DNA of 64,000 nucleotides from Psychrobacillus sp. FSL K6-4046 (GCF_038624605.1 NZ_CP152020.1:434001-498000); one strand, 5' to 3'; positions 36,076 through 45,912 are shown, counted from the first letter of the stretch. Program-made: numbers and translations. The notes: a model not told the origin generated them from the letters alone.

Positions 36076-37113
36076 TTATTCAAAATCGAGCTTGTAATCC
36101 TGGGATTTAATCATTTTAAGTTTACGTGAGAATAAGTATATCAATCCTACATTTAATGCAATCGGAAGAATAAGAAAGGTACTAAGCATAATAGTTATAT
36201 TCTTAAGGTTCCAACCTCCTTCGGCTAGATTAATATAATTTAGTGGACCTACGAGACCAGATAGGCCAAAGCCTGCACTCATGGGAGTACCCTGTATATT
36301 TAAGACACCTGCTAATCCTCCCAATATGGCGGCACTAATAACCATCGGAAAAACAATTTTTGGCTTCATAAAAAAGTTACGCATTTGGATTTTAGGGGAA
36401 CCGAGTACATGTGCTAATGCAGTCCCTAAATTATTTGCTTTGTAGCTTGCAATTGCCAATCCGACCCCGGTTGCCACTATCCCTAAGTTGGCTGCACCTG
36501 AACCGACTCCAGAGAGCATGATAACAGTCGCAACACCGACCGTCGAAATAGGCGATAAAATAATTAGACAGAATGCCACAGCAATTACTGCGCCCATCAC
36601 TACCGGCTGTAAGGTAGTCAAATAAGCAATTCCTTCTCCTAATAAGCCAGTAGACTTCTTCATGAATGGCAATAAAAGATAACCGACCATTCCTGGAATC
36701 ATAATAGTAAGTGTTGGTATGAGAAGAATTGCATAGGCTTTTAGTTTATCTCCAATCATTGTCACAAATAATACTGCTAAAGCTGCCGTAACTCCTGTAT
36801 TAAGAACAACCCCGATCCCATTCAATGCAAAAAGACCGTCAGCAGTTTTCATGACTGCCCCACTACCTACCATTGCTGCTAACCCAACGCTAGCTGTCTG
36901 AATAGGGGTTAGTTTGAAAGTAATACCTACCATAATCCCGATTAAAATAGAAAGCATACTCATTAAGTAAACGGTTATATCAAATAATGGCTGTAAAAAC
37001 GGAAAATGTGGTATTAATAGTTTTAATATCTCTCCAAGTAAAGCATTTGGTATGAGAGCTACAACAATTCCAATGCTCATCCCAGTGAGTAATTTACTCA
37101 TAAATTCTTTCAT
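36076..37113 (-). CDS. PTS_EIIC_2-type membrane transporter
   Basis: A 345-residue membrane protein with about nine or ten hydrophobic helices, Gly- and Ala-rich, of the PTS EIIC_2 family (DUF-like sugar transporter IIC). No EIIA or EIIB gene is near, as is usual in this family, so the substrate and the phosphorylation partner are unknown. I place the start at 37113 because GGAGG lies 8 bases before it. An ATG five codons earlier overlaps that site. Confidence 0.78.
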   Translation of the reverse strand: MKEFMSKLLTGMSIGIVVALIPNALLGEILKLLIPHFPFLQPLFDITVYLMSMLSILIGIMVGITFKLTPIQTASVGLAAMVGSGAVMKTADGLFALNGIGVVLNTGVTAALAVLFVTMIGDKLKAYAILLIPTLTIMIPGMVGYLLLPFMKKSTGLLGEGIAYLTTLQPVVMGAVIAVAFCLIILSPISTVGVATVIMLSGVGSGAANLGIVATGVGLAIASYKANNLGTALAHVLGSPKIQMRNFFMKPKIVFPMVISAAILGGLAGVLNIQGTPMSAGFGLSGLVGPLNYINLAEGGWNLKNITIMLSTFLILPIALNVGLIYLFSRKLKMIKSQDYKLDFE

Positions 37114-37258
37114 TTCTCTTTCCTCCATCCTTACAGATTGGTGTTAATTATAAAAACTATTCAGAATAGGGTCAATACACTTTATTACTTTAAAGTGATA
37201 TATAACAAAAGTTAATCATTTTATTGTCATTTTTTAATAATAAAATGATATATATAAA

Positions 37259-37290
37259 AATCCCCTAAACAGTAGTTCAGGAGATTAAGG
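37259..37290 (-). terminator. Terminator of phosphoesterase gene
   Basis: On the minus strand CCTGAAC / GTTTAGG stem with ATTTTTAT tail, 20 bases past the stop. Confidence 0.55.
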
Positions 37291-37310
37291 TCTTTCCGTA
37301 TAGTTAATAT

Positions 37311-38048
37311 TTATTGATTCACATAAAACAACTTAAATAGAATTTCTCTTTGAGGAACCTCTAATTCCTCAAACTTTTTCAGAAAGGCTTTTTTATTATA
37401 TTTTACATGACGGATTAATATAGATGGTTCTTTAGAGGAAGCATCTATAATTGCAAAAGGAGCTGTAGTATCTTTTGACACCCCCAAAGCACCAGGGTTT
37501 AAGTAGATTTGTTTTTCATTTGAAAAAAGATGCTGTGGATGATGGTGACCAAAGCAGATAATATCTGCGGGATAGGTAGAATACATTTTCTCCATATTTT
37601 CTAAAGTGCCTTCTAAGATACTATGAAAAGGTTCGTCCTTAATATGAGCACATCTTTTTTCTTCTTCGATATGATAATGGATGCCGAGTATACGAATACC
37701 ATTTAAATTTTTTTCCAGTACACGTGGGAGGCTTGTAAGTCTTTCAACATTTTTCTGGCTTAACTGATTAGCAATCCATGAATGATGTTCGAACGTATGG
37801 CTATAGCTTTCCGGATGACCCTCCCCTTTTTTGAGCGAAAGTATGGCTTCATCATGGTTGCCTGTAATCATTTGGATCTCTGGTCGAGAAAATAATAAAT
37901 CTAATACTTCGTTCGTATCAGGACCCATGGCAATCATATCACCAAGGCACCAAATCTCATCAATATCCTGTTGTCTATCAATTTCCTCTAAAACTGCCTT
38001 TAAGGCAAGTTCATTTCCATGGATATCTGTAATTATGGCAAGTTTCAT
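37311..38048 (-). CDS. YfcE/MJ0936-type metallophosphoesterase
   Basis: A 245-residue calcineurin-like phosphoesterase. Metal-binding motifs are DIHGN (start), GDMIAMGPD, GNHDEA, and FGHHHPQ with NPGALG near the end. This group often hydrolyses phosphodiesters or serves as a YfcE-like phosphatase, and some are diadenosine tetraphosphatase-like. The substrate is unknown. Single gene. Confidence 0.85.
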   Translation of the reverse strand: MKLAIITDIHGNELALKAVLEEIDRQQDIDEIWCLGDMIAMGPDTNEVLDLLFSRPEIQMITGNHDEAILSLKKGEGHPESYSHTFEHHSWIANQLSQKNVERLTSLPRVLEKNLNGIRILGIHYHIEEEKRCAHIKDEPFHSILEGTLENMEKMYSTYPADIICFGHHHPQHLFSNEKQIYLNPGALGVSKDTTAPFAIIDASSKEPSILIRHVKYNKKAFLKKFEELEVPQREILFKLFYVNQ

Positions 38049-38242
38049 AGCTATAATCTCCTATATTTGATTGGATTTTTCCTTCTTTTTTATTATAGCA
38101 AATGGTTGGAAAAGGAAAATCTACACTTATAAAAAATAAAATAAATTGAATCTAAATAGTTAACAAAAACATGTTAAAATAAGTATATTCCAAAAATTTA
38201 CTGAATATTTAAGTAATGTAATTGTGAAGGAGGTAGGGCTCA

Positions 38243-39358
38243 TTGAAATCTAATTTAATCATATTAGGGGTAAATCATGCTTATCAGCTCGTTTCAAGAG
38301 ATTGTCAACCTGCCGTTTATCGCGCATTTTTTGATAGAGTAAATCCAGATTTAATAGGGATTCAAAGAACCCCTGAAAAATATGCGCGTATGGATCTACA
38401 GGAATATGCTTACGAGCAAAAAGAAATAATATTACCTTATGCGCTTCAAAAAGGCGTACCTATTTTTCCGTTTGATTGGAATGCATCTTCGAATGATCAA
38501 CTATTAGCATACGGTATAAATGATAGTGATCAGCCAGCCTTTTTTAGAGGAGAAAACTCCCTCAAGAAATTCGCTTTTTTCTCTAATTTACAGGAAGATT
38601 TCTTTTACTCAGAACGCAAAGAAGTTATAAAACAAAATAATGAATGGATACAAACGAAATCATCAGGGGAAAAAGATTTTGCGAGACGATTATTTCAGTA
38701 TAGAACATATATGCAAGCGATGAGTATTAAGTCAATTGCTGAGAGTCATCCAGGAAAGACTATACTAATCATAGTTGAGTATAAGCACAAGATAGATATT
38801 GAAAGTATATTATCCAATAACTCTTTCATGGAAATTATACAGCCATCTAAATTTGGTTATCCAACTAATGAGGAAATTAGTCAGCACAAAGAAATTAAAG
38901 ACGCTTACGCAGTATGTTCCTTTAATATACTAGGTTTGCAGGCTAATCATGAAATAGATATGAAATGGGTAGAAGAAAATCTAGATACGTTAAGAGAACA
39001 TGAGTATACAAGTGAAGTAAAGCTGTTAGAAGTTAAGCTAGAGCTTTTAAAGGGAACAATCACTGATACCGAAGCTATTAAAAGATATATTGAGCTAGAG
39101 AAGGGGTTAAATTACTACCAACGATTTACCTACACAGGTGTAAAAGATAAATCTAGGATTGACTCTTATTTCGATCCTTTTGGCAATTTATCGGTAAAAA
39201 ATAGATTACGAGTTGAACTTGGTAAGAGTTTTTATAACATAAAGCAGCAAGACAAGGTTCAGGTCTTAAAAGAAGAGATACTTAGTATGAGTAGCTTAAC
39301 CATCTTCCAGGAAAAGCAGCTTGAAGCTTATTGGAATATGTATATTTCCACGGTTTAA
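38243..39358 (+). CDS. Uncharacterised 371-residue protein
   Basis: A soluble protein starting at a TTG eight bases behind AAGGAGGT. The N-terminus (LIILGVNHAYQLVSRDCQPA) recalls the GxxH start of TraB/PrgY-like proteins, and the FPFDWNAS segment lies near residue 78. This likeness is weak. The C-terminal half is helical and TPR-like. No signal peptide or membrane segment. I do not assign a function. Confidence 0.6.
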   Translation: MKSNLIILGVNHAYQLVSRDCQPAVYRAFFDRVNPDLIGIQRTPEKYARMDLQEYAYEQKEIILPYALQKGVPIFPFDWNASSNDQLLAYGINDSDQPAFFRGENSLKKFAFFSNLQEDFFYSERKEVIKQNNEWIQTKSSGEKDFARRLFQYRTYMQAMSIKSIAESHPGKTILIIVEYKHKIDIESILSNNSFMEIIQPSKFGYPTNEEISQHKEIKDAYAVCSFNILGLQANHEIDMKWVEENLDTLREHEYTSEVKLLEVKLELLKGTITDTEAIKRYIELEKGLNYYQRFTYTGVKDKSRIDSYFDPFGNLSVKNRLRVELGKSFYNIKQQDKVQVLKEEILSMSSLTIFQEKQLEAYWNMYISTV

Positions 39359-39383
39359 AGGTTATAAAATGGAGGACATTCTA

Positions 39384-39681
39384 ATGTTCATGTTTAACTC
39401 AACTCAGCAAAAAGAGGAATTCAAAGAAAGTTTGCAACCAATTAATATTGTGCTTTCGAAAGATTGAAGAATATGTAAGTATAGATAACTTATCTTTTGA
39501 ACAATTAAGCAAATTCCAGAAGGAACCTCTCTTATTAACTGCTGAAGAAGGATCCTGGAAAAGAAGCTGGGTCGTGATAGCCCATGATACATTGTGTGGT
39601 GACCCTATCTCACGGGAGAGCCATTTTTGTCTCGGCTTTGTAATAAAGCAGTTTCTATTGCAGCACAAGGAAAATAAATAA
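39384..39681 (+). pseudogene. Frameshifted and truncated small gene
   Basis: An ATG behind GGAGG opens a 27-codon frame that stops near 39466. The adjacent frame then continues with protein-like sequence (KIEEYVSIDNLSFEQLSKF, GSWKRSWVVIAHDTLCGDPI). Both pieces read as one protein if a frameshift near 39445-39465 is corrected. The C-terminus then turns into unrelated residues, so a second break is likely. I do not recognise the family with confidence; it could be SUKH/SMI1-like. Confidence 0.5.
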
Positions 39682-39744
39682 GAGGATGGTCTCAGGAAAT
39701 AGGAGGGACCATCCTCAAGTGATGCATATATATTGGTGGCTAAG

Positions 39745-40431
39745 TTATTTTACATTTTCAGAATCCGAAACAGGCTTACGTTTATGTTTGATGAGTTTTA
39801 TAACGTAATAAAGAGCAATAGTCACAAAAATAATGCTTAGAATCAAATATTCATCTAAATCAGAGGATAAGATGCCAGCAGGGATTAATGCGAGGATAAA
39901 GAAGTATATGAAGTTGCCAATAGTAGTAGCAACTGTAAAAGGCAAAATTCGGATTGTACTAAGTCCAGCTAAAATATTTACGAGGCTAGTTGGGACGAAA
40001 GGAAAGAGTCTTGCTTGGAATACGTAAGCAAAGCCATTTGCATCTACTTTTTCGATTACTTTTGCATCAAACTTATGAATAATCATGCTTTGGAATATGT
40101 AGCGAACGCCATAAAAAACGATAATAGAAGCGAGAACACTAGTAAACCAACTCCATAAAAAGCCATTTACAAAACCAAACAATGCAATATTTATAGTAAT
40201 TACTAATATTAGCGGAAAAACAGTAAAAGAGTTTTGTATCACCATGACCAATGCCATAAAAAATAATGCATAAGCAATATTTTTATCTAGAAATGTTTTG
40301 GCTTTATCTACATCTCCATCTAAAAGGATACTAATTAGGTCTTGGTTTATTGAGAAAAAGAATATAAGGAACAGAAATCCACCGATTAAGATCCATTGTT
40401 TTTTGGAGAGAGTAGTTTTCTTTTTTTTCAT
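39745..40431 (-). CDS. TVP38/TMEM64 (VTT/DedA superfamily) membrane protein
   Basis: A 228-residue membrane protein with about six helices. The central part has the SNARE-associated family features (VFQARLFPFVPTSLVNILAGL, LPFTVATTIGNFIYFFI). Members act in lipid scrambling or membrane homeostasis. The C-terminal tail is basic. GAGTTATG start, with AGGTGAG just upstream. Confidence 0.85.
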   Translation of the reverse strand: MKKKKTTLSKKQWILIGGFLFLIFFFSINQDLISILLDGDVDKAKTFLDKNIAYALFFMALVMVIQNSFTVFPLILVITINIALFGFVNGFLWSWFTSVLASIIVFYGVRYIFQSMIIHKFDAKVIEKVDANGFAYVFQARLFPFVPTSLVNILAGLSTIRILPFTVATTIGNFIYFFILALIPAGILSSDLDEYLILSIIFVTIALYYVIKLIKHKRKPVSDSENVK

Positions 40432-40552
40432 AACTCACCTGTTCTTTCTAACTCGAAGTGCTGATATTTTATTCTTTTATGGTATCATTCTTTGCCTATT
40501 CTCAACACTTTGATGCATCGCTATATTACTATAACTAAATGGAGGTTATTTA

Positions 40553-41290
40553 ATGTCACATAAAGGATTTAACGCCTACAACCAAGAACAATTTTTCACG
40601 AATTACTTTAAGAGGAGAGAACGTTCGGACAGCCCGAATAATGCGATTGAAGGACCGATGATTTTTGAAATGCTAGGAGATATTACTGGTAATTCCATAC
40701 TAGATTTAGGTTGTGGTGATGGCTCATTTGGTAAGGATTTGATACAGAATGGAGCTACTGAATATATAGGTGTGGAAGGCTCCGAAAAAATGGTGGAAGC
40801 AGCCAAAGCGAATTTAAAGACGTTAAATGGCAAGGTGATTATGGATACAATGGAGTCATATCCTTACCCAGACAAAGCGTATGACATAGTGACTTCTAGG
40901 TTTGCTATACATTATGTGTCTGATATAAATCAGCTATTCGACTCTATACATAAAAGTTTAAAGGATAATGGTAAATTCATATTTAGTGTCCAGCATCCTC
41001 TCACGACTTCTTCCTTTTTAAGCAAGCAATCTGGAGAGAAACGTGAGAATTGGATAGTGGACAATTATTTTCTAGATGGAGAAAGAGAAGAACCTTGGAT
41101 CGATCACATAGTCGTAAAATTTCACCGTACAATTGAGCAATACTTTACAGCATTACGAGACAATGGCTTTACTATTTTAGAATTGCGTGAAGGTAATCCA
41201 AAACGTCAACACTTTTCTAGTGAAGAAGAATTTAAACGAAGACAAAGAATTCCTGTTGTATTAGCCTTTGCGTGTGAAAAAAGTAAATAG
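40553..41290 (+). CDS. Class I SAM-dependent methyltransferase
   Basis: A 245-residue protein. SILDLGCGDGSFGKDL near residue 48 is the SAM-binding motif I, and YDIVTSRFAIHYV is motif IV/post II. The C-terminal segment (LREGNPKRQHFSSEEEFKRR) is typical of small-molecule methyltransferases of Bacillales. The substrate is unknown. GGAGG precedes the ATG. It ends exactly where the convergent MFS gene ends. Confidence 0.85.
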   Translation: MSHKGFNAYNQEQFFTNYFKRRERSDSPNNAIEGPMIFEMLGDITGNSILDLGCGDGSFGKDLIQNGATEYIGVEGSEKMVEAAKANLKTLNGKVIMDTMESYPYPDKAYDIVTSRFAIHYVSDINQLFDSIHKSLKDNGKFIFSVQHPLTTSSFLSKQSGEKRENWIVDNYFLDGEREEPWIDHIVVKFHRTIEQYFTALRDNGFTILELREGNPKRQHFSSEEEFKRRQRIPVVLAFACEKSK

Positions 41291-42496
41291 TCAAAGGGCT
41301 TCAAAACCTCTTGTTTTAGATATTCTCCATGTAATAAGGATTAAATAACATGAACCAAGTAGCATGAGAATGGAGCCGCCTAGGACCACTACTTTGACGG
41401 ATACCCAGCTAGCAACTAGTCCGAATAGAAGGACTGCTACTATTTGAACAAAACTAGAAATCATCTCATATAAACTAGTGATGCGTCCCATCATATTAGA
41501 ATGAATTCGTGATTGGATATATGTCATAAAACCAGTATTGGCGATGGAAAGACTGAATGATAATGCGAAAAACCCAATACTTGCTGCAAAATAGGAAGTT
41601 GAGAGACTATAAATAAAATATCCACTTGCTACAAAAAATGTCCCTACACCCATCATTGCTTTAGCTGATAGAAACCTTACCAACAAATTTGTACATATTG
41701 CGCCTAATAAAAATCCCAGTCCAGCTATACTAACAAGGGATCCATAGGCAGCATCCGTCAATAAGAGCACTTCCTTTGCAAAAGCAACTTCTGTGGAATC
41801 TAATGCTGCAGTTACTAGCATCGTCCCTTGGAAGGTCATATAAATGAAGAAAAAGGACAAGTATTTTTTACTGAAGTTCCAAACAGCATACCAATCTTCT
41901 CGCACCTCCTTTACGTGGAGGTGTTTTTTCACCTCAGGGATCGTATTAAGTATATTAGGCAGGAATATAGTCCATATACCGCAGCAAATAAAGATTAATA
42001 CATTTATTACTAATGAAAATTCAAGTGGTGCAAGCATAAATAATATACCTGCCAGAAAAGGTCCTGTCACAAAGGCTCCCGAATGAACAAAGGTTAACAC
42101 AGCATTAAACTTGTTTCGATCCTCTTCTGGTAACAATAAAGTCATATAAGTAAATGAGCTTGTTTCAAATATGGCACCTGCCATTTGTATAAATAACACC
42201 AGCAAATAGATAACCCATAAGGAATCTACAAAAAGCAGAGAGCCTACGAGAATAGCCCGGATAATATCTAAAAATATCATCAAATGCTTAGTAGAAACAC
42301 GGTCAATCATACTTCCAGCCCAAGGTCCAATTAACATACTAGCGAAGGGTTTAATTATATATAATCCAGTTACAGCTAATACAGACCCTGTTTTGTCCAA
42401 AATAATTAGATTAAGGGCAAGTAAATAAATCCACCCTCCAATGTTAGCTAGTCCGACTACACCTAAATAAAGAGCTCTAACTTTCCGCTTATTCAT
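41291..42496 (-). CDS. MFS transporter under T-box control
   Basis: A 401-residue carrier with 12 predicted helices of the MFS_3/enterobactin-exporter-like group (IGPWAGSMIDRVSTKHLMIFLD is motif A). By homology an exporter of drugs or natural compounds would be guessed, but a T-box leader directly upstream means expression rises when one tRNA is uncharged. That points to amino-acid transport or an amino-acid-derived substrate. AGGAGGA(A) precedes the ATG. Confidence 0.82.
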   Translation of the reverse strand: MNKRKVRALYLGVVGLANIGGWIYLLALNLIILDKTGSVLAVTGLYIIKPFASMLIGPWAGSMIDRVSTKHLMIFLDIIRAILVGSLLFVDSLWVIYLLVLFIQMAGAIFETSSFTYMTLLLPEEDRNKFNAVLTFVHSGAFVTGPFLAGILFMLAPLEFSLVINVLIFICCGIWTIFLPNILNTIPEVKKHLHVKEVREDWYAVWNFSKKYLSFFFIYMTFQGTMLVTAALDSTEVAFAKEVLLLTDAAYGSLVSIAGLGFLLGAICTNLLVRFLSAKAMMGVGTFFVASGYFIYSLSTSYFAASIGFFALSFSLSIANTGFMTYIQSRIHSNMMGRITSLYEMISSFVQIVAVLLFGLVASWVSVKVVVLGGSILMLLGSCYLILITWRISKTRGFEAL

Positions 42497-42532
42497 TTAT
42501 ATTCCTCCCGACATGTTTATTACTACAAATAA

Positions 42533-42818
42533 AAAAATCCCACCCCCAAGACGATTGTCTTGGGGACGAGATTAACATGTCGTGGTGCCACCCCAGTTTG
42601 CCCCATTGTCACCAAAGGAGCCTTTTCAAGTACGGCATAGAAAATGCTTATACTTTAGCTCTATAACAGGAGCACCCGTCACATCATACCCCGTTTTATA
42701 CGAGTCCTATGTGAAGCTCAGAGGCTTGTTTCAGTAATTCCTTCTTCATCCCTTTTCAGCTACCAGGACTCTCTTTTGGAAGACTTTAAATTACTTACTC
42801 TTCTCTTCATCGCATTTA
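42533..42818 (-). promoter_or_regulatory. T-box riboswitch
   Basis: On the minus strand, the hallmark GGGTGGCACCACG lies at 42580-42592, and the terminator stem CCCCAAGACAATCGTCTTGGGG(GG) with T7 at 42533-42565. Upstream are Stem I elements: AGTA loop-E bulge (GAGAAGAGTAAGTA), AGAGAGTCC and GGTAGCTGAAAAGG distal loop parts, and a 3' strand AATTACTGAAACAAGCC. The T-box bulge reads UGGC, which pairs with a tRNA whose discriminator base is G. Together with AAC in the specifier strand this favours tRNA-Asn. ACA (Thr) or CAA (Gln) are not excluded. Confidence 0.9.
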
Positions 42819-42827
42819 ATTTACAAT

Positions 42828-42833
42828 ATCATA
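42828..42833 (-). promoter_or_regulatory. Putative -10 box of the T-box transcript
   Basis: TATGAT on the minus strand, just before the T-box leader. The -35 element is weak. Confidence 0.4.
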
Positions 42834-42923
42834 CCATATATTTGGTTAATTTCTATCTCGGCATATAAAATAGAATAAAAATAATTTAGATTACTCAAAC
42901 TTTATATGAGAGGAGTGCAATTA

Positions 42924-44168
42924 TTGAAGAAATTAAAGGAGTCTATTCAGCAATTTGCGTTGCCGATGTCCACGGATGAAGATTTAAATCCTTTATTAGA
43001 AGCAATTGGGGGAGCTAACATTGTTTTACTTGGCGAGGCGAGTCATGGTACCTCGGAGTTTTATAAGGTAAGAGCTGAAATTTCGAAAAGATTAATAAAG
43101 GAAAAGGGTTTTACTTTAATAGCGGTTGAGGGAGATTGGCCATCCACACAGCACATTAATCGATTCATAAAGGGTTATAGTAAGTACTCGGATGCTAAAG
43201 AAATGCTTAAGGCTGCATTTGAGCGTTGGCCAACCTGGATGTGGGCCAATGAAGAAATTGCTGAATTTTCTACATGGTTAAAGGACTATTATGGCCATAA
43301 GGAAGATAAAATTGGCTTTTATGGAATCGATGTATATAGCCTATGGGAATCTTTGGATGAGGTCATTCGATATTTAAAGGAAACCGATCCAAACGGAACG
43401 GAATTACAATTTGCACAAAGAGCTATTTCTTGCTTTGAACCATTTAATCGACATCCGGAAACATACGCACTTTCCACGTTAGACATTTCAGAGGCTTGTA
43501 TAGAAGAGGTATCAAAGCTTATCAAGTCCATCAGAGAACACGAGGATAACTTTAAAGACGAAGGAGAAAATGACTTAAATTTGAAGATAAACGCTTTAGT
43601 GGCCCAAAATGCAGAGGAATATTACCGAGCAATGGTTCGAAGTGATGATCTGTCATGGAATGTCCGAGATGAGCATATGGTAGAGGCCATTAATGAAATA
43701 ATGGATTACCATGGAAAAGATGCAAAAATCATTATTTGGGAGCATAATACGCATATTGGTGATGCGTCAGCTACAGATATGAAGGATGCAGGTATGTTGA
43801 ATGTTGGACAAATCCTTCGTCTTCAAAATAGAAGAGACAATGTATTTGCGTTAGGCTTTGGTACTCATTCAGGAACAGTCATAGCTGCAGATGAATGGGA
43901 CACCCCCTACAAAAGAGAAAAAGTTCCTCCAGCGAGGAAGGATTCGTGGGAGGATGTGCTCCACGATGCTGGAGGTGGAGACAAGCTATTACTCTTTAAT
44001 AAAGATAATCGTGCTCTGTTCAATGAGTGGATAGGTCATCGAGCCATAGGAGTCGTTTATAATCCCTCTTTTGAGGCCTATGGTAATTACGTTCCTTCTA
44101 AAATAAGTGAAAGATATGATGCGTTTATTTACTTAGAGCAAACAAATGCTTTGAAACCTTTAAAGTAG
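42924..44168 (+). CDS. Erythromycin esterase family protein
   Basis: A 414-residue protein of the EreA/EreB-like fold. GEASHGTSEFY near residue 37 has the conserved Glu and catalytic His, EGDWPS and EHNTHIGDAS carry further active-site residues. Chromosomal Bacillus homologues (succinoglycan biosynthesis-type/Bcr136-type) are not all macrolide esterases, so resistance cannot be claimed. The TTG at 42924 lies 8 bases after GAGGAG. An in-frame ATG at 42906 lies before the ribosome site and is less likely. Confidence 0.85.
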   Translation: MKKLKESIQQFALPMSTDEDLNPLLEAIGGANIVLLGEASHGTSEFYKVRAEISKRLIKEKGFTLIAVEGDWPSTQHINRFIKGYSKYSDAKEMLKAAFERWPTWMWANEEIAEFSTWLKDYYGHKEDKIGFYGIDVYSLWESLDEVIRYLKETDPNGTELQFAQRAISCFEPFNRHPETYALSTLDISEACIEEVSKLIKSIREHEDNFKDEGENDLNLKINALVAQNAEEYYRAMVRSDDLSWNVRDEHMVEAINEIMDYHGKDAKIIIWEHNTHIGDASATDMKDAGMLNVGQILRLQNRRDNVFALGFGTHSGTVIAADEWDTPYKREKVPPARKDSWEDVLHDAGGGDKLLLFNKDNRALFNEWIGHRAIGVVYNPSFEAYGNYVPSKISERYDAFIYLEQTNALKPLK

Positions 44169-44174
44169 AAAGTT

Positions 44175-44220
44175 AGAAGAGGTGATAAGGTCAGTGACTT
44201 TACACCTCGTTTTATTTTGT
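44175..44220 (+). terminator. Terminator of esterase gene
   Basis: GAGGTGATAAGGTC / GACTTTACACCTC stem with GTTTTATTTT tail. Confidence 0.75.
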
Positions 44221-44323
44221 AGTAGGAAAAAAGACAGGTTTTTAGAAATATATACATTTTGAACTTATTATTTTACTATTTCATGTTAAACTAACAAAAA
44301 ATAGATAATTTGGAGGTAGAGAA

Positions 44324-45808
44324 TTGAAGGCTTGCAGAAAAGTACTTATTACATTAGTAGCTATCATCTTAACAGGAAGCGCTATATTTGTACCTACTCC
44401 GTCCATTTCATCGGTTGAGGCTGCTTCAACCTATACTAGTTTAACGAATAAATTAAATACAATAATGGCAGACAATCGAATGAAAAATGCAACTTCCAGT
44501 ATTACAGTTCGCAAGGCTTCTACAGGAGAAATCATCTATGAACGCAATGGAAATAAAGGGATTACTCCTGCATCGTCCTTAAAGCTATTGACCGGAGCTA
44601 CAGCGTTAGAAACTTTGGGAGAGGATTTCCGGTTTTCTACTGCTGTATTAACGAATGGAAAGGTAAGTAAGGGTACCTTGAATGGTAATCTCTATCTTAA
44701 AGGGCAAGGGGATCCGACTTTATTAAAAAGCCATTTTGACAATTTTGCCACAGGACTATCCAAACAAGGTATTAAGCATATATCAGGTAACCTAATTGGA
44801 GATGATACATGGTATGACAGCGTTGGGTTGTCCTCGGGGATTATGGCGGAGGACGTTCCTTATTATTATGCAGCCCCTATTTCGGCATTGACCTTATCTC
44901 CAAATGGAGATTTTGATGCAGGGTCTGTCATTGTGGAAGCTAAACCGACAAGCAATGGAAAAGCAGCCAGAGTAACGCTATCTCCGAATACAAATGTACT
45001 AAAGGTAGTCAATAAATCTAAGACAGTCCCTAAAGGAAGTAAAAACACGTTGAAAATCACTCGTGAGGTTGGAACAAACAAAGTGATTATTACTGGTAAC
45101 TCTCCTATAGGAACTTCTGGATCCAAGGAATGGATTGCCGTCACAGATCCAACGATGTATGCACTGGACATTTTCAAAAAATCCTTAGCAGAGAAGGGGA
45201 TTACCCTTGGGAAGTCTAGTAAATTAGTGAAAGGGAAAACACCAGCTACCGCTAAGACCCTCCTTTCAAGAAAGTCACAACCTTTAAAGGATTTAATCAT
45301 TCCATTCATGAAGCTGAGCAACAATGTACACGCTGAGATTTTAGCGAAGGAAATGGGAAAAAAGGTTTATGGTGAAGGAAGCTGGGATGCAGGACTTCAA
45401 GTCATGCGAGATTATGCTTTCTCTGTTGGTATAGACACTTCCCAATGGAAGTTCGAGGATGCTTCTGGACTATCCTACTCCAACAAAATTACATCAAGAG
45501 AGCTTTCACAATTATTGTATGTAATCAGAAAAGAGCCTTGGTACAACACCTATTATAAGAGTCTGCCTATCGCTGGATCTAAAGATCGCTACGTTGGTGG
45601 TACACTGCGCCACAGACTAGGAACAGCACCAGCTGCTGGAAACGTAATGGCGAAAACCGGAAGTCTTAAAAACATTAAAGCACTTGCAGGCTATGCGAAA
45701 ACAAAGGACGGAGAGCTACTCATATTCACGGTCCTTACAGAAGACAATAAAGCGAGCACCGTACCTTCTATTGACCAAATAGCAACTGCTATAACAAACC
45801 ACAAATAA
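44324..45808 (+). CDS. dacC: D-Ala-D-Ala carboxypeptidase/endopeptidase, PBP4a (S13) type
   Basis: A 494-residue exported penicillin-binding protein, close in size to B. subtilis DacC. A signal peptide ends near VEA/AST. The active-site triads are SSLK (Ser84 nucleophile, Lys87), SNN (near residue 331) and KTGS (near 446). The long insertion between SxxK and SxN typical of S13 is present. It trims peptidoglycan stem peptides, and in Bacillus it is a stationary-phase gene. TTG start behind TTGGAGGT. Confidence 0.9.
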   Translation: MKACRKVLITLVAIILTGSAIFVPTPSISSVEAASTYTSLTNKLNTIMADNRMKNATSSITVRKASTGEIIYERNGNKGITPASSLKLLTGATALETLGEDFRFSTAVLTNGKVSKGTLNGNLYLKGQGDPTLLKSHFDNFATGLSKQGIKHISGNLIGDDTWYDSVGLSSGIMAEDVPYYYAAPISALTLSPNGDFDAGSVIVEAKPTSNGKAARVTLSPNTNVLKVVNKSKTVPKGSKNTLKITREVGTNKVIITGNSPIGTSGSKEWIAVTDPTMYALDIFKKSLAEKGITLGKSSKLVKGKTPATAKTLLSRKSQPLKDLIIPFMKLSNNVHAEILAKEMGKKVYGEGSWDAGLQVMRDYAFSVGIDTSQWKFEDASGLSYSNKITSRELSQLLYVIRKEPWYNTYYKSLPIAGSKDRYVGGTLRHRLGTAPAAGNVMAKTGSLKNIKALAGYAKTKDGELLIFTVLTEDNKASTVPSIDQIATAITNHK

Positions 45809-45811
45809 AAC

Positions 45812-45864
45812 AATGACAGCAATGTTACAGGTGCCTGGCACTCGTAACGTTGCTGTCATTTTGT
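45812..45864 (+). terminator. Terminator containing palindromic repeat copy 1
   Basis: AATGACAGCAA.GTTAC pairs with GTAACGTTGCTGTCATT, then TTGTG. The loop is the repeated GTTACAGGTGCCTGGCAC motif (45824-45848), also found at 49642, 50916 and 51965. Confidence 0.7.
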
Positions 45865-45912
45865 GTAGGTTGGTTTTTGTAATATAATGAGTGGGATAGT
45901 GAGGTGTTGGAT

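Noticed and set aside
42924-44168. Macrolide resistance gene
   Set aside because: The family motif is present, but chromosomal homologues in Bacillales are not generally proven esterases of erythromycin.
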